From: Jackrogersella multiformis
Lineage: Eukaryota > Ascomycota > Sordariomycetes > Xylariales > Hypoxylaceae
Assembly (NCBI GenBank): GCA_902806575.1
Contig: CADCXD010000018.1
Coordinates: 992,001 to 1,056,000, forward strand
Length of the DNA stretch: 64,000 nt
Reading direction: 5' to 3'
Shown here: positions 12,366 through 24,551 of the stretch, in pieces
Position numbering within the stretch: the stretch's first letter is position 1
Layout of the letters: each line of letters opens with the position of its first letter
The notes under the pieces: generated by a model
Databases searched by the model: none
Seen by the model: only the letters and a program-made list of their open reading frames with translations
What the model was told of the DNA's origin: nothing
Made by a program: the position numbers and the translations under genes

Positions 12366-15300
12366 GGCGTCTAGGTATGATTTGGCGGTGTTCGTAAGAA
12401 AGGTTTGCGGTTGATTCGGCATATGGAACAGATCAGCCACAAATTGGTGATCTGTTGCGTACCACTAATGGACGAGGGGGGAAATTTGCCCACGTCCACC
12501 GACACGCCAGGTGCTCAACCAGCCCTGTTATGCACCTCGCCAGCCAAAAGCGGCCCTCCACAAGTCGATGTACCTAGGTATTCAGGTCGGTCGAGTTTCC
12601 GAAATTGAGTGGAACTCAAGTTTGAGATCCGAGTGAATTGTCTAGACCAGTACGGGAGGTAGGTGGGTGGATGTCAAGTCGGCAATACGAGGAAATTGTT
12701 AGACCAATACCTAGTAGGATGTCGCGTCGTCGAATAAGCAGGGGATGCAGACAGTCGTGATTGATAGGTGTCAGGATGGACGACCGGCAAGGAAGAACTT
12801 TTCTTTTTTTCCTTCTTTCTTTTTCAGGAAAAGATGACCCAATCGCAAGCAATTTATCGATTCTCGAAAAGAAGATGCGAGTGCGAATCAATAAACCTCT
12901 CCCAGGTGAAGCTCGCCTGGGAACAGTAGGGAAGAGGTATAAGAGATGGAGGCGAAAGTCGAAAGTGAGGCGGAAGATAAATAAATAAATGACAGCTACC
13001 GCAAGATAGTCGTTGGCTGGCAAATAACAGATACCTAGAAAATACCTAGGTAGGTGACGGATGAACTGGTGTCGTTTAGGTTTAGGAACCTTTGGAAGAT
13101 TGGAGAGAGAGGGGGGGGAAAATTATTGAGGGAGAAAAACGTGACAGTTATCCGAAAAGCCCTGGAGATGACTGTGCTTTGGGGCTGCACCGGATTTTAG
13201 TTTTGGGAACCGAACCCGATGTGGCCTGACCAAACTCTATCTGTTAACCTTGGAAGTTAAAAATCCTAAAGATTTCCGTTCCTGGTCCGTGTCAGTGACT
13301 GGAATGCTGAAGTGCTGCCGACCTGATGGTGAGTGAAATGGAGGAGCGGTCCGGACCGCAGAAGAAAAGAAAAAAAGTTGCCCACAGTTTTGTCTATGTA
13401 AATGAGGTAGACAATAAGTGTAGACAGTAAGCCTGGAAATAGGTCGTGGCTGTACTGTACTGTATTGTATGGATGTAAGAGTGTGTGCCTTGGGTATGTG
13501 GTGTAGGTTGTAAGTAGTGGTGGTAGCCCGTACTCAGTCGTCGTGGTGATGGAGGGGAATAATAGAGGGGGGGGATTGTTTGATATGAGGGAAGACAAAG
13601 AAACACACTGCACCGGCGGAAACAAGATTCACAGGTTCGCAGAAAACGAAGCGTCTGTGATGCGCCTTGAATGCGGATTGTCTTCCTACTCAGGCGTAAG
13701 AGTACACGAGAGTCAGGAAGTAAGATTTAACAATTTCCAAAGGGAATAAATGAGAAAGTGTGTTTGGGAATGTTGTAAGAGAGGTACGTGTATGTGTGTG
13801 TGTAAATGGGATTTTTTTTATGTGTGCATTAAAAAAAATTATTTTTGCTTTCTCCTCCTTCTGGTTCCTTGCTAATAACGGACCTAAAAAAAAAATCTAG
13901 CTAAGGTCGGGTAGCCGGTTGTATGGATGGGTTTGATTTCCATTTTGTTACATACAAAAGCGTGCGCCGCGGCTAGGAAACTGCCTCCTACGGATCATGC
14001 TTGCTAAAAAAAAAACCTCCACTTATATGCGATATACCTACTTACGTACCTACCTACAAACCAACTTGCTCACCTACCTAGGTACATTAGATACTGGTAA
14101 GCTTTTCACCTAAGAGGTACACATCTATACCTAAATATATAATACTTTTCAAAAAATATATATATATACGAACCTATGAAGATTTATTGGAATTTATAAG
14201 GAAAAGAATAGAGACCGAGGGATACCTATGTGCCCACTTCTTTTAGTAGATTTTTTGCCATAATTAACTCAGTGCTACCTATTAGTTTTGGGTACCTAGT
14301 AGGTAGGTAGGATGGAGATGTAGGTACCAGGTGGGTAGGTAGTTTCCTTACGACTCGACGTAGGACACCGAATATACAATACTTAGATACCTCCACCTAC
14401 CTCCACCTAAGTAGGTAATTACCTACATGAGGTAAGGTATCGGTACCCTAGGTAGGTAGGTAGGAGGAACCTCTTTTCATGGATGGCTTCTACGGCTGTT
14501 GCTCGGCTTTCCAGGTAGGCAGCCTACTGCACTAAATAGATACACTATAATTACATGGGTGTTAATAGCTCGGTAGGAACATAAGGCTTTCCACTTCTAG
14601 ACATAATTCTAGACATACCTAATACATACTTACCTAAGGTAGGTGGCAAGAGGGAGGTTGGCTTCTAACGGGGCTAGAGAGAATAGGTAGACTAATGCTA
14701 ATATCTTCTACGTAGGTCTTATGCGGATACGGAAGAACTTTTAGGCTTTGAGAATAACAGGACTGAAGGAATACAAATGTGCTGGTTTTGTGTTGTGTTG
14801 CGTTGCATCGTACCGTGTAAGGGCCAGAATGTTAGAACACTGTCCATCTTCCTATAGAGTCAATGCATACCTCATACCTAGGTAGGTAGGTAGGTAAGTA
14901 GGTGCATATGGCTTTGACCGGTGTAAGTTAAGAGGTAGGTAATGTCAGATTTGATATCGTACGGATTCCTTCGATGGGCACCTACCTAGGTAGAGGTAGG
15001 TAGGTAAAGTTCCAAATCAAGTAAGTTTAAATATTTAATTCGTATTTTTAAAGGCGTTTTAGCTCTTCGCCAATTCAACCATGAATGGGTAAATTAGCCG
15101 TAGCTTGTCATTCGTGAATCCCTCATCGTGTGAGAGGTCTACGTAACTTGGCTGTGTTATGCTCAACTATTGTATAGTCGCACTTAATTAAAAGGTTGCC
15201 TATTCAGGTACCTACTCACCTACGTAATTTAGGTACGTAGACCAGAGCGATGTAGACCAGAACGAGTTTATTACACCTTGTTTGCTACCCGATTTCTTCC

Positions 15301-17075
15301 TATTCTATGTATCCTCCGTGTCTCTTGGAGACGACCCTTTTTCATATGAGCGAAATTGGTATGCCTTATCTCTCCCCTTTATTCAAGACCTTGCCGAGAT
15401 ACCTCATATACCTACCTAGATAGTAGGTAGATGCACCATACTTACCCAAAGTTATGCATGTCTGTCTAAGTATCCATATATCTGTGTTCGACTGAAGGGG
15501 ACTGAAGGGGTCCACGGGTAGAAGTTCTAGGTTAGGCTGAAGAGGGGTACGCCAACCAGATCCTTTCTCTTTTTAATTTCAAGCTTCTTCCGTCCATCCC
15601 GTATGCTTCCAAGCTTTCTGGAAGCACCAGGAATAAAAATCATTCTTGGATTTTTTTTATCACACAGGGTTTGGCGGGGTTTGGGGTCTTCTATTCGTTT
15701 AAATGACTCATTTATTATTCATTTATTCTACACGTGGGGGAAAAGGGGTCCCCATCATGTTGACAAATCTTGAGTACCTACATACACTAGGTACCTATTC
15801 ATGTCGCTTTTATATCAACCGAGCTTCTACCATTTTGATAACCCCGCGTATAAATAAATCAAATTCCAATTATAGAACACAAAAGCATGTGAGTTTGAAG
15901 ACTCTTACCTCAAGTCCGTATAAGGTGTGTATATATTTATGTATGATGTATATACATATCTTATGAACCTCCCTTACTTATAATACATCTAAATACATAT
16001 AAGTGAGGATATGTACTTAGGTAGATGTCATGATTTATAATATCCTTTTCTTCTGGCTTCCTCTTTCTCTCTGCTGCATTTCAGTTAAATCTTGATTATC
16101 ACGGCCACCTATTCTCGCTACTTACATCACGGATACTCGTACCGGCTCGCTGCCTAGGTAGTAATAAATCCATCTAGCTGCCTGCCCTGTCTGTGTCACA
16201 TTAAAAACCAATTGCAATCGCCATTGGGTTGCTCCGTTTTCTCTATCCGGTCATCTGCCGCAAATCTACCTATGTATCTACCTAGTTTGCTCGCCTTGTT
16301 CTCTTCCACATCGTTCCATTCACATTGCGGGCTTTTGTCTCTCGTTACACATTACTCGGTATTTCTCTCAGGGATACCTTCATGAATGCTAAATCGAACA
16401 AAGGCTACCCAAGCAAAACTAATATTAACAATGAAGTTGCCTGTTATTCGAGACTTCATACATATCGTTCCGTCGTCGCGATATTTTAATCCTGAAATTT
16501 CCCGAACTTTCATCAGCTGTCCGTGTATAACTCCGGGCCAAAGGGGAGAGAACCTCCGAATACCTTGGCCGAGGTTCGAAATATCAAATAAGGAACGTCC
16601 AACCCCTGACCCGTAACTCTAACCAAGCAATTAGGACTTGTCCCTGGAAGTCGATAGAGACCTAGAACGCTTTGATACTAAAACAACAGTGAAGAAAACA
16701 AGCCCGAACAGGAATGGAACAAGATGGGTTTATATTGAATAAATCAAGCTTCAATATATCGTTCCAGATATATCCATTAAATGTGGCACGTAGGTAAAGG
16801 GGGGTCTTTCCTGTATACTATTCCATACACCAGAACAGCAATCCCGTTATGTATTGACCATAACCTGCTTCTAGTATTTTAAGTACCAGACGCTTGAAAT
16901 ACAAATCAGGTTCAATATACGCCATGGGAAAGCTTCACTTTTACCCTCTCTATTAAACATAGACCTTCCTTGAAGTCTAAGATGGTACTCCGGATTATTG
17001 TAAACAAAGTAAGTGTGACCAACGAACTTCTAGTCGCGACAGGACGTAAACGCTGCGATATACAATAAACAGGGG
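12366..17075. other. gene-free stretch rich in TAGG/CCTA repeats
   Basis: The first few hundred bases are the promoter and leader of the La-motif gene. The rest is AT-rich with poly-A/T tracts (13810-14010) and many TAGG/CCTA clusters, densest at 14020-15010. No open frame has a recognisable domain on either strand, and I see no transposon ends or long inverted repeats. Confidence 0.6.
14020..15010. repeat. dense TAGG/CCTA tetranucleotide cluster
   Basis: Repeated runs of CCTACCTA, TAGGTAGG and the palindrome TACCTAGGTA occur at about 14036-14085, 14290-14340, 14395-14465, 14876-14902 and 14978-15005. Copies occur in both orientations, separated by AT-rich filler, with no coding potential between them. 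Confidence 0.85.
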
Positions 17076-18267
17076 CTAGCCAGTCATCCAGGTGGCTGCC
17101 CTCCGCGCGCCGAAGCTGGTGGCGAGACGAAGTCCGCTTGAACCCATCGGAAAGTAACTGACAAGGTACCACAGAAGGCATGCGATCTGAATGATAGCAG
17201 CCACCAGAGTAAGGATGGTGCTGTGAAGCTGCAAGAAGTCAGTGCTCCGACTCGACGTTAGAGTAAAAATCAGCGACTTACCCCAATGGAGAAGTATATG
17301 GTCAATGCAATGGAGCCGAAGTACGCTGCCGTGAATGGTAACCGTGATCCAGATAGTAGATGCTGGGCGTACACCATAGGACCCATCACAGCGGCAAAGG
17401 AAGAGAGAAACAGTACCGAGCCAAAGGACCATCTGAGCGATGACATATTGTTAGCACATTATCCTTAGGGTGCATACTGTCTATGCGGAAGTTCGAATCA
17501 ATATGTAGAATGCGTCGTAGAAACAAGGTTAGATCCACCGGGTTGATCACCCGAGCTGCCATGCAAGATTGATACATATGCAATAGCGGCTGCTTGCAGA
17601 GATCTTCATCTTGTCTATAGTCGTAAGAAGGGGTGGCTGGGCTGAGAAGGGGGCTATCTCTGGCCACGAGGACAAACCGGCAGGGGTAGTAGGGATAGAG
17701 GAGGCTAATATGGAAGCTAAGAGAATAAATATTGGCCTTACAATATGACAAACTTGCGAGGCTTGGTCATGAGGACAGGCCATAGAGCAAAGCAAAGCAC
17801 AAAGCAGGCGAGAGCACCTATATTGCAAGCACCAAATACTAGCAATCGATCCCACCGGCTCACTATATGGAAGATCGAGATTTCATGTTAGCCTCTATAA
17901 GTCTGTAATGGGGCACTTCGTCTATGTGGAGAGGTGAAACAAGGCGCGCGGGAGACGCACATGTCGACTGTCTGAGATACGCTGCAGGGGAAAATCTATC
18001 AAGCTGAAAAGAAGAACCACGGATAGGATAAGACTCACGGACGAACCATCCCTCTTCCTCTTCGCGTCGGTTGCTTGCCGGTAAGGGAGCACCGGCGCCC
18101 TCTGTGACAGGGAGTTGTACATATCCACGATCTCCGAAGGGATTCAAGGACTTGATGGAAGATAGTAGTCCGGATGTCTGTGACGTGTTGGCTGTGTAAT
18201 CTCGGTCTCGGTCACGACGCGACCACCCCAGAGAGTTCATCGAATCCCTAAAGGATGTAGACGCCAT
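17076..18267 (-). CDS. SFT2: SFT2-family Golgi membrane traffic protein, four exons
   Basis: Exons in coding order: 18039-18267, 17742-17862, 17282-17432 and 17076-17228, giving 217 residues, the usual family length. Donors are GTGAGT, GTAAGG and GTAAGT; acceptors are ATAG, TCAG and GCAG; phases 1, 2 and 0 agree. The soluble N terminus (residues 1-75) holds SLNPFGDRGYV and an acidic REEEEGW stretch. Four hydrophobic segments follow, with the family hallmarks SRWDRLLVFGACN, MTKPRKFVIL, GPMVYAQHLLSGSRLPFTAA and YFPMGSSGLRLATSFG near the end. Yeast Sft2 is a tetra-spanning late-Golgi protein that helps endosome-derived vesicles fuse with the Golgi, in partial redundancy with Got1. Intron 2 is unusually long for this window at 309 nt and is mostly open in one frame, but that frame is not continuous with the exons. 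The ATG at 18267 starts MASTSFRDSMN, as in relatives. Confidence 0.93.
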
Positions 18268-21200
18268 CGTATATGATTCTCCCCGCTCGGCAAAGTTCGG
18301 ATGGACTCGCAATTCTTAGGTGGTGTGCGATCGTAGAGCAGGGAGGCTTGAGTCGAGGCGGGTATGTATGTATGTGTGGTATGAGGATAGATGGGGCGGA
18401 TCGTGCGGGAAATGCGACTTCGTAATGGATGCTACTGGGTGTGCCAAATGACCACTCACTAATTGTAGTGGGAACTGATAGTGTGCTGATGGAGAAGTTA
18501 TGGGTTGATAAAAGACGGGATGTGTGTCTCTGAGATGATGTCGCGTTCAGGGAGTAATAAAAATGGGTGTGAAGAGTTGTTGCGTAAGGTAAGGATAAGG
18601 TAAGGATAAGGAGACTTGGTATCTACCTAGGTAGGTACCTAGGTAATACTTCGTAAGGTAAAAAGGCACCTGCATCAGCCAGAAGTGATCGATCAGCCAC
18701 ACAACCACGAATATGGACATGGTCTGTGCGAGTGGGGGCGTTAGTGTGGCATTTATGATGCACGTCATTGGTTCATCTCTTTTGCATGTGGCTTCAGATA
18801 ATCCCTGGCAGTGATCCCGCTAAAATGGGGCCGACCTCGAGGTCATATCCTTACCTGACTACGTAGTAATAGACTTTACCAGGTACTTTGATACTATTAG
18901 TAGACCCGACACATACTACCTAGGCCTAGCACATACCTATAGATTATAGACATACATAGTACGCATAATAGACGTACATTAGTATGCGCTATGGCCTATA
19001 GGAAAGGCAATTCAACAACAAGAACATTGAAACACACAATTTTACCTACATATATATCCATAGAAAGGTCAGGGATATCCGGATAACTCCCTATTGATCT
19101 CTCCTCTCGGGGCTAGAGGGATGCTACCGTACTGCACCCTGAACTTGGCATACTTCTATTCATTGACTATATAACGGGATCTTATAACGAAAACTCTCAA
19201 GGATTCTATCTATTCAAATCTCGCGGAACTGACGCGCGGTTTGTGAATATTCACGGTAGCCTGTTTACGAGTTAGATTCCAAGGTTGCCGGACGCAACCC
19301 GCCAGTTCCGAACACACCATCATGAATATCGTCGTCTACCCCACAGGTCTCATTGACAGACTGAGCACGCACTCCACGCCGGTCAGTATAATATACGTTG
19401 ATGCAACTTATACGCAAGGTATACCGGTCGCGTAGATTTTGACAGATACGCGCTTGTGCATGCCTTTGCGCATACCACATCCACATCCACTGGATATGCA
19501 TAGCAACTAGGTAATCTACCTACCTAGTTTATCGCCAAGGTGTGTTAGGAACTTGGCTTTCTATTGGCGGAGACGGCTCGACTATCGAATCTCGGGAAAA
19601 TCATACTCTGATGGTTGCAAGATTGCTGAACCTTTTTTTGAAAGCGGCGGCGAGCGCGGATGAGAAAGACTTAAAGAATATCTAATAGTAGGTATCCTCC
19701 TTAGGTAGTTGGAGAGAACTTTTAGGACTTACTTCTATAAATGACCTATACCTTAGGTAGGTATAAATCCACTAATTACTTACCAGTACTAGGTATATCT
19801 GACGTAAGTAGTTGTACGTACCGATTTCGAAGCATGAGCTAGTCCCATATATGTATTATTAGGCATCTGGTATTACCAATCACGTACCGTGCCGAACGGG
19901 AGCTATTCAAACTCTATCGCGTCCAAGTTGCTGGATGCGCCACGAAAATGATTGGCTCCCACCGTCGATACTAGGTCTATGCAGAAAGATGCGGATCGTT
20001 ATGGGGTAGAAGCCCTGGAGCCGGTCGACTTGCGAGAACCTGCAGTCTTGAGTTACATCGGAGCAGTCGCCGGCAGGAAGTCCACTTCAACCTGCTATGA
20101 GTGCCATAGGTAGCTTGCTTCCTACATCGACTTGCTATAACGCAAGAGTTATACATAATTTTCCAAGATCTACCCCTCCATTGCCGACAGATCATACTAC
20201 GTAGTATGCGAAGGGGGCCCCATACTAGGCACCTACACCTAACGGCCACAGTTATGACCTCATCGTCTTCGCAATACGATGTCGATAATATGTTTAGAAA
20301 CGCTACAGCCGCGCGGGTCTCTAGAACGCCGAAGGTCTCTAGAATAGCGAAGTCTTCCATCGGTTACAACGGTTACAACAGTTAGTCTCGTGGGAACGGA
20401 ATGGAGAGGTAAGGGAACAGGGCCCACGTTTGACTACCCCTGCTAGAGTCGATATCGTATCTGCCTGTGCTAAGCTAGGGACGCGTTCGCGTCATTACTT
20501 TTAGGTTGTGCACATACACTACATACCTAAGTAAATATAGTCCGTGAGATTGGTGTACTTCGGCCGTGCAGCCGAACAGAAAGAAGACTACCTAGGTACC
20601 TAGGTACTCGTACTCGAGGTTCTGATAGCGGGTGCCTTACGCAAGGTGACAAATTTCGACCTTTTTCGGTCAGCATCCATGGATTGTTTAGTCGATTTAA
20701 GGGCATGGCCTCAACATCTGTGAGTCACACAAACAGACAAGGTCGACCTTCGGATCATGCTGACGAATTTCAAGTCCCTACCGTTCGGATTATTAAAAAT
20801 GCCATCTTCTTAACCACACATTCCCATAATACTCCGTCTATCTCCTTGGGCCACAAGGGGTGGGATCGTGTCTCACCTAGGTAGGTGGGTTGGCTGACTT
20901 TTGGCCTGGTCACGAGTCTAAGTGCCGCCCACCCCTTCCTTTTTCTGCCTTCCCGAGCAGGGTCCCTATTAATTTATGGTATTCCGTACCCTGGCGATAA
21001 GATAAAGCTCAGTCGCGCATGTCGCACTTCGCGATGGAGCGAGGTAGCTTTCTTGGAGTCTGGTGAGAGCTGGGAGAGACACCTCATTTCAATACCTCCC
21101 TACACACCATATCAGCCAAGAGATGGGGACCTTTCCAGGTTCGTTAGTGTCATAAGACGCACCATGAACCTATTCGGATATGATGAAATGTGGTCTGGGG

Positions 21201-24200
21201 GCTTGTTATTACACTTGGGGGTATTCTTGGACGTATATAGGTATCTGAATATAAAAGCTATGCACCCCACGGCTGCAACCCAATAAGCGAATGTTATCAT
21301 CTTCATATTTGTAAATTGACGCTATTAATTTATGCTATATCTCTATCAGCGGGACTTTGAGACTCCTCGAGATATCAAACTTAACACGGCGAATCGCACT
21401 CGGACATTAACTTACTACAAGGAGACATCTACCTATAATCACAGAGAGAGACGACATCGAACAGTCTTAAATATTCGAAATAGAAAGATTAGGTGTGTGT
21501 TTCTTTCGGCAAGACTATTAAAATTGCGACATCGACACCCAAGTCGATCGACCTCGCAGGAGATCTGATCAAGGATTTAAGTACCGCCCCACGGAACTTT
21601 TATGATCAGATTAAGTATCCAACGGTTCCGGTAGTACTCGGATTTACATGGACAATATTACCTCCCTTTATTGGACCGTCTCGACTTCGCCATCGAGGCT
21701 AGGATATAACATCACCAATAACAAAAGACAGTCAGCAAGGGAGAGAGGGGAAATCGGGAGGCCGAAGATCTGGTCGGTATTATCTGAACGATATCTTGGA
21801 AGGGTACAAAAGTTCCGACAGGACACGATCTCTCTTTGCCGATTTCTCTCGTCGACTATTCGACACCTAGCACTTATTGAGAAAAGGTGGTTAACTTTGG
21901 CTGCTTCGGTGGAGTTGGCCGGAAGTCGGAACTACTAATCTGTAGGTGCTGCAAGAATCTACATAATCGGCTAAGAGCAACCGCTAATCGCTTACTAGGT
22001 GGATTTTTAGATTCCTTCTCACCACCTACCTGAGTACTAGCATCACTTCCAGGTTACTAATAGTTTAACTACCTGGTATTATCGGAAGTAGCATCGCATC
22101 GTATTGCATTACGTCGCTACTTCTTCCTCTCCTCGAACCCCTACATCCATACCCTCTACCTTTTACCTACCTACCCAGGGTACCCATACACGGAACATAC
22201 CTAAACTTACAGGGGATTTTCCCAAGGGCCTTAGAGAGGCTTTGTAGGCTACCAATCAATTGCTCGAGATTCCCAGCCAGGGAAGATACACAAACCGGTA
22301 CACTTGCATTGGCCTGCGTTACCCTGTTCACCTTGACCTTTCTTTACCTATTGCCTATCTACATAGGTATTCCCAAGTCTTCCCACACATTGTCTGGATT
22401 GTCTAGCACGACATACATAGCAGATCGCACAGAGCTACCACTCATCCAACGTCCGGATTTCCCGTGAGATTCCTTTCGGCACAATTATATTGTCGGGTCC
22501 GATCTGTTATTGTATCCAGCATCCAATTCCCTACGGCCGCCACCGTCCGGTAATCGAGGTCTAAATACACTAAAAACAGCCCAGGAGGAGTCCTCGTATA
22601 CATACCAACTTACAAACACACAAAAGAAAGCGTCAGACAGCCAACTCTTCTAACCCTGGTCCTTCTCGGTTCGAGCTTCGCCCACAGCTACGCCCGCTTT
22701 CATCTGGAAGTTGACGAGAGCTGACACGGATTTGCCCTACCAACAACTCTACTAAAGCTAATAATATAGCTAATAACCTTGCCAACCCAGTTCGAGTTCA
22801 CCCAACCCAGGCTAGGCTACCTGCATCTTTCCTCAAAGTCCAAGGACTTTCCTTTCTGCCTTTACCGCCTCGAATCCCCGAAAACATAAGGGTCCCCTTT
22901 TTCCCTTTTTTTCCCTTCTTCACTTTTCCCATTCCCACACACCAAAGTCGAACTTCTTACACCTATTCTCTAATTCATATACAATCTAACGGGCGCTTTG
23001 CGCTCCTGACCGATTTTCAGAACTGATATACGATCCGTCACCTCTTGTGCAACTGCCCAGGCCGAAATAAGAGCCGACCAAATCCGGTGTGAACTCCGTG
23101 CTTACGGTCTGACAAGTCCTCGTCGTTTTTAGCCTCCTCCTATCCTGCTTAGGTATATTGGCAGGTAGTGTTACCTCGCCTACTCTCCGTCTGGCCACTT
23201 CTCTGAGGTCAGAACCACTATCGTCGAGGACCACCTTCGCTCCCTCGGTCGTCTCTCACATCTTACTGGTGTGTAGGGGTTATAGCGATACCGCCTTTCA
23301 AGTTTGGCGAGGCGCAAAATATCTCTTCGCCTAGTTATCCCCGAGGAAATAAAACTTGGCTTCCTTTTTATTTTTATTTTTATCTTGACTCTTTTCTCTC
23401 TCTCCTTTTCCTTCAACCCACAAAGTGAAGCCCTCGCGCAAGTCAGCCAAATAACCTCACCGACACCCATTGTTGGTTATGCACATTCACTAGTCTCTCT
23501 GTACGTATATTTCTATTCATTATTAATTCTCCGCATCTCGGACTACTCGCATCGGACTCAACATAAGGAACAAAAGCACACAAAAAGGGAATGGAAAAAG
23601 AAATAGAATTGGTCCCGATTTTTTTATTCGACTGAACTCGGTTCGCTCTAAGTTCTAACAGGTCTAACAGGTAGCAAGCAACTGATATGTGCATCCGTAC
23701 ATCCATACATTCATAAGCTCTTTCACACGTCTCTCCAAATTCCCCTCTATATATTCTTTGGTTCCTCAAATCAAATACCCAACAAGCCGGCGCATTCCCG
23801 CGACGTCGTTCACCATCTGCATGGCTACGTAATTGTGGTCAACAACAATTAACAACCCTTACTCAACTTCGAAGTCGACTCTTTTTTGAACCGAGGTAAA
23901 TATAAAATTTCATTTTATTTGATTGTTTACTGTTTTGTTATCGCATGATACCTACATTAGGTATTACATATTATAAATAAGTGTTTTCCCTTACTCTTTC
24001 CTACTTTGTAACATTGCGCATCTTGGGAGTTATTTTGGTGTATCAATTACCAAGTACTTGCTTTAATACCTCCTTCCCCACATCTCCCACCATCCTCCCA
24101 CTACCTAACCTAACCTAATCCTTTCCCATTCCTTCGCTCTCTCCCGCACCTACCCTAAGTAGGTACCTACCCACATACCCACCATCCTACCTACCCTCAC

Positions 24201-24551
24201 TGCTGAGTGTAGATGCGGGGCTGACTTGCTCCGTCCTCGATAGAACAAATACCTAAATATCTACCTAGGTACGCCAAATACTTATACCTACCTAGATCTG
24301 GTGGTACGCTACATCTCTACCTATCTCTACCTTCTTTCTAGCCAGATACTCGATCGCCGACCATCCATACACTTGATACCTTTATACCCTCAATAGCGAA
24401 CAACCACACCTTGTTTTTATCGCATACCTCCTGGGCATTGTTAACACCTAGGACCGCTATAGACAGTTAGCTATTCACTCCTGTTGAATATCTCCTACCG
24501 TTCTTCGTCTTGGAGCTCTTCCGTCTTTCTTCAAACCCGACGCCAGACCTG
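18268..24551. other. large gene-free stretch between divergent genes
   Basis: More than 6 kb with no supported gene. The left part is the SFT2 promoter. From about 22.6 kb the sequence becomes pyrimidine-rich (CT-rich runs at 22840-22940 and 23360-23420), which is likely a long promoter or 5' leader of the bHLH gene (inference). TACCTAGGTA clusters occur at 18624-18645, 19506-19528, 20590-20611, 20876-20886, 24150-24165 and 24261-24275. Frames at 19977-20360, 20885-21286 and 21332-21938 show no domain I can name. Confidence 0.55.

Noticed and set aside
24510..24551. Upstream extension of the bHLH frame
   Set aside because: The extension lacks an ATG; the first ATG at 24552 gives a normal start.
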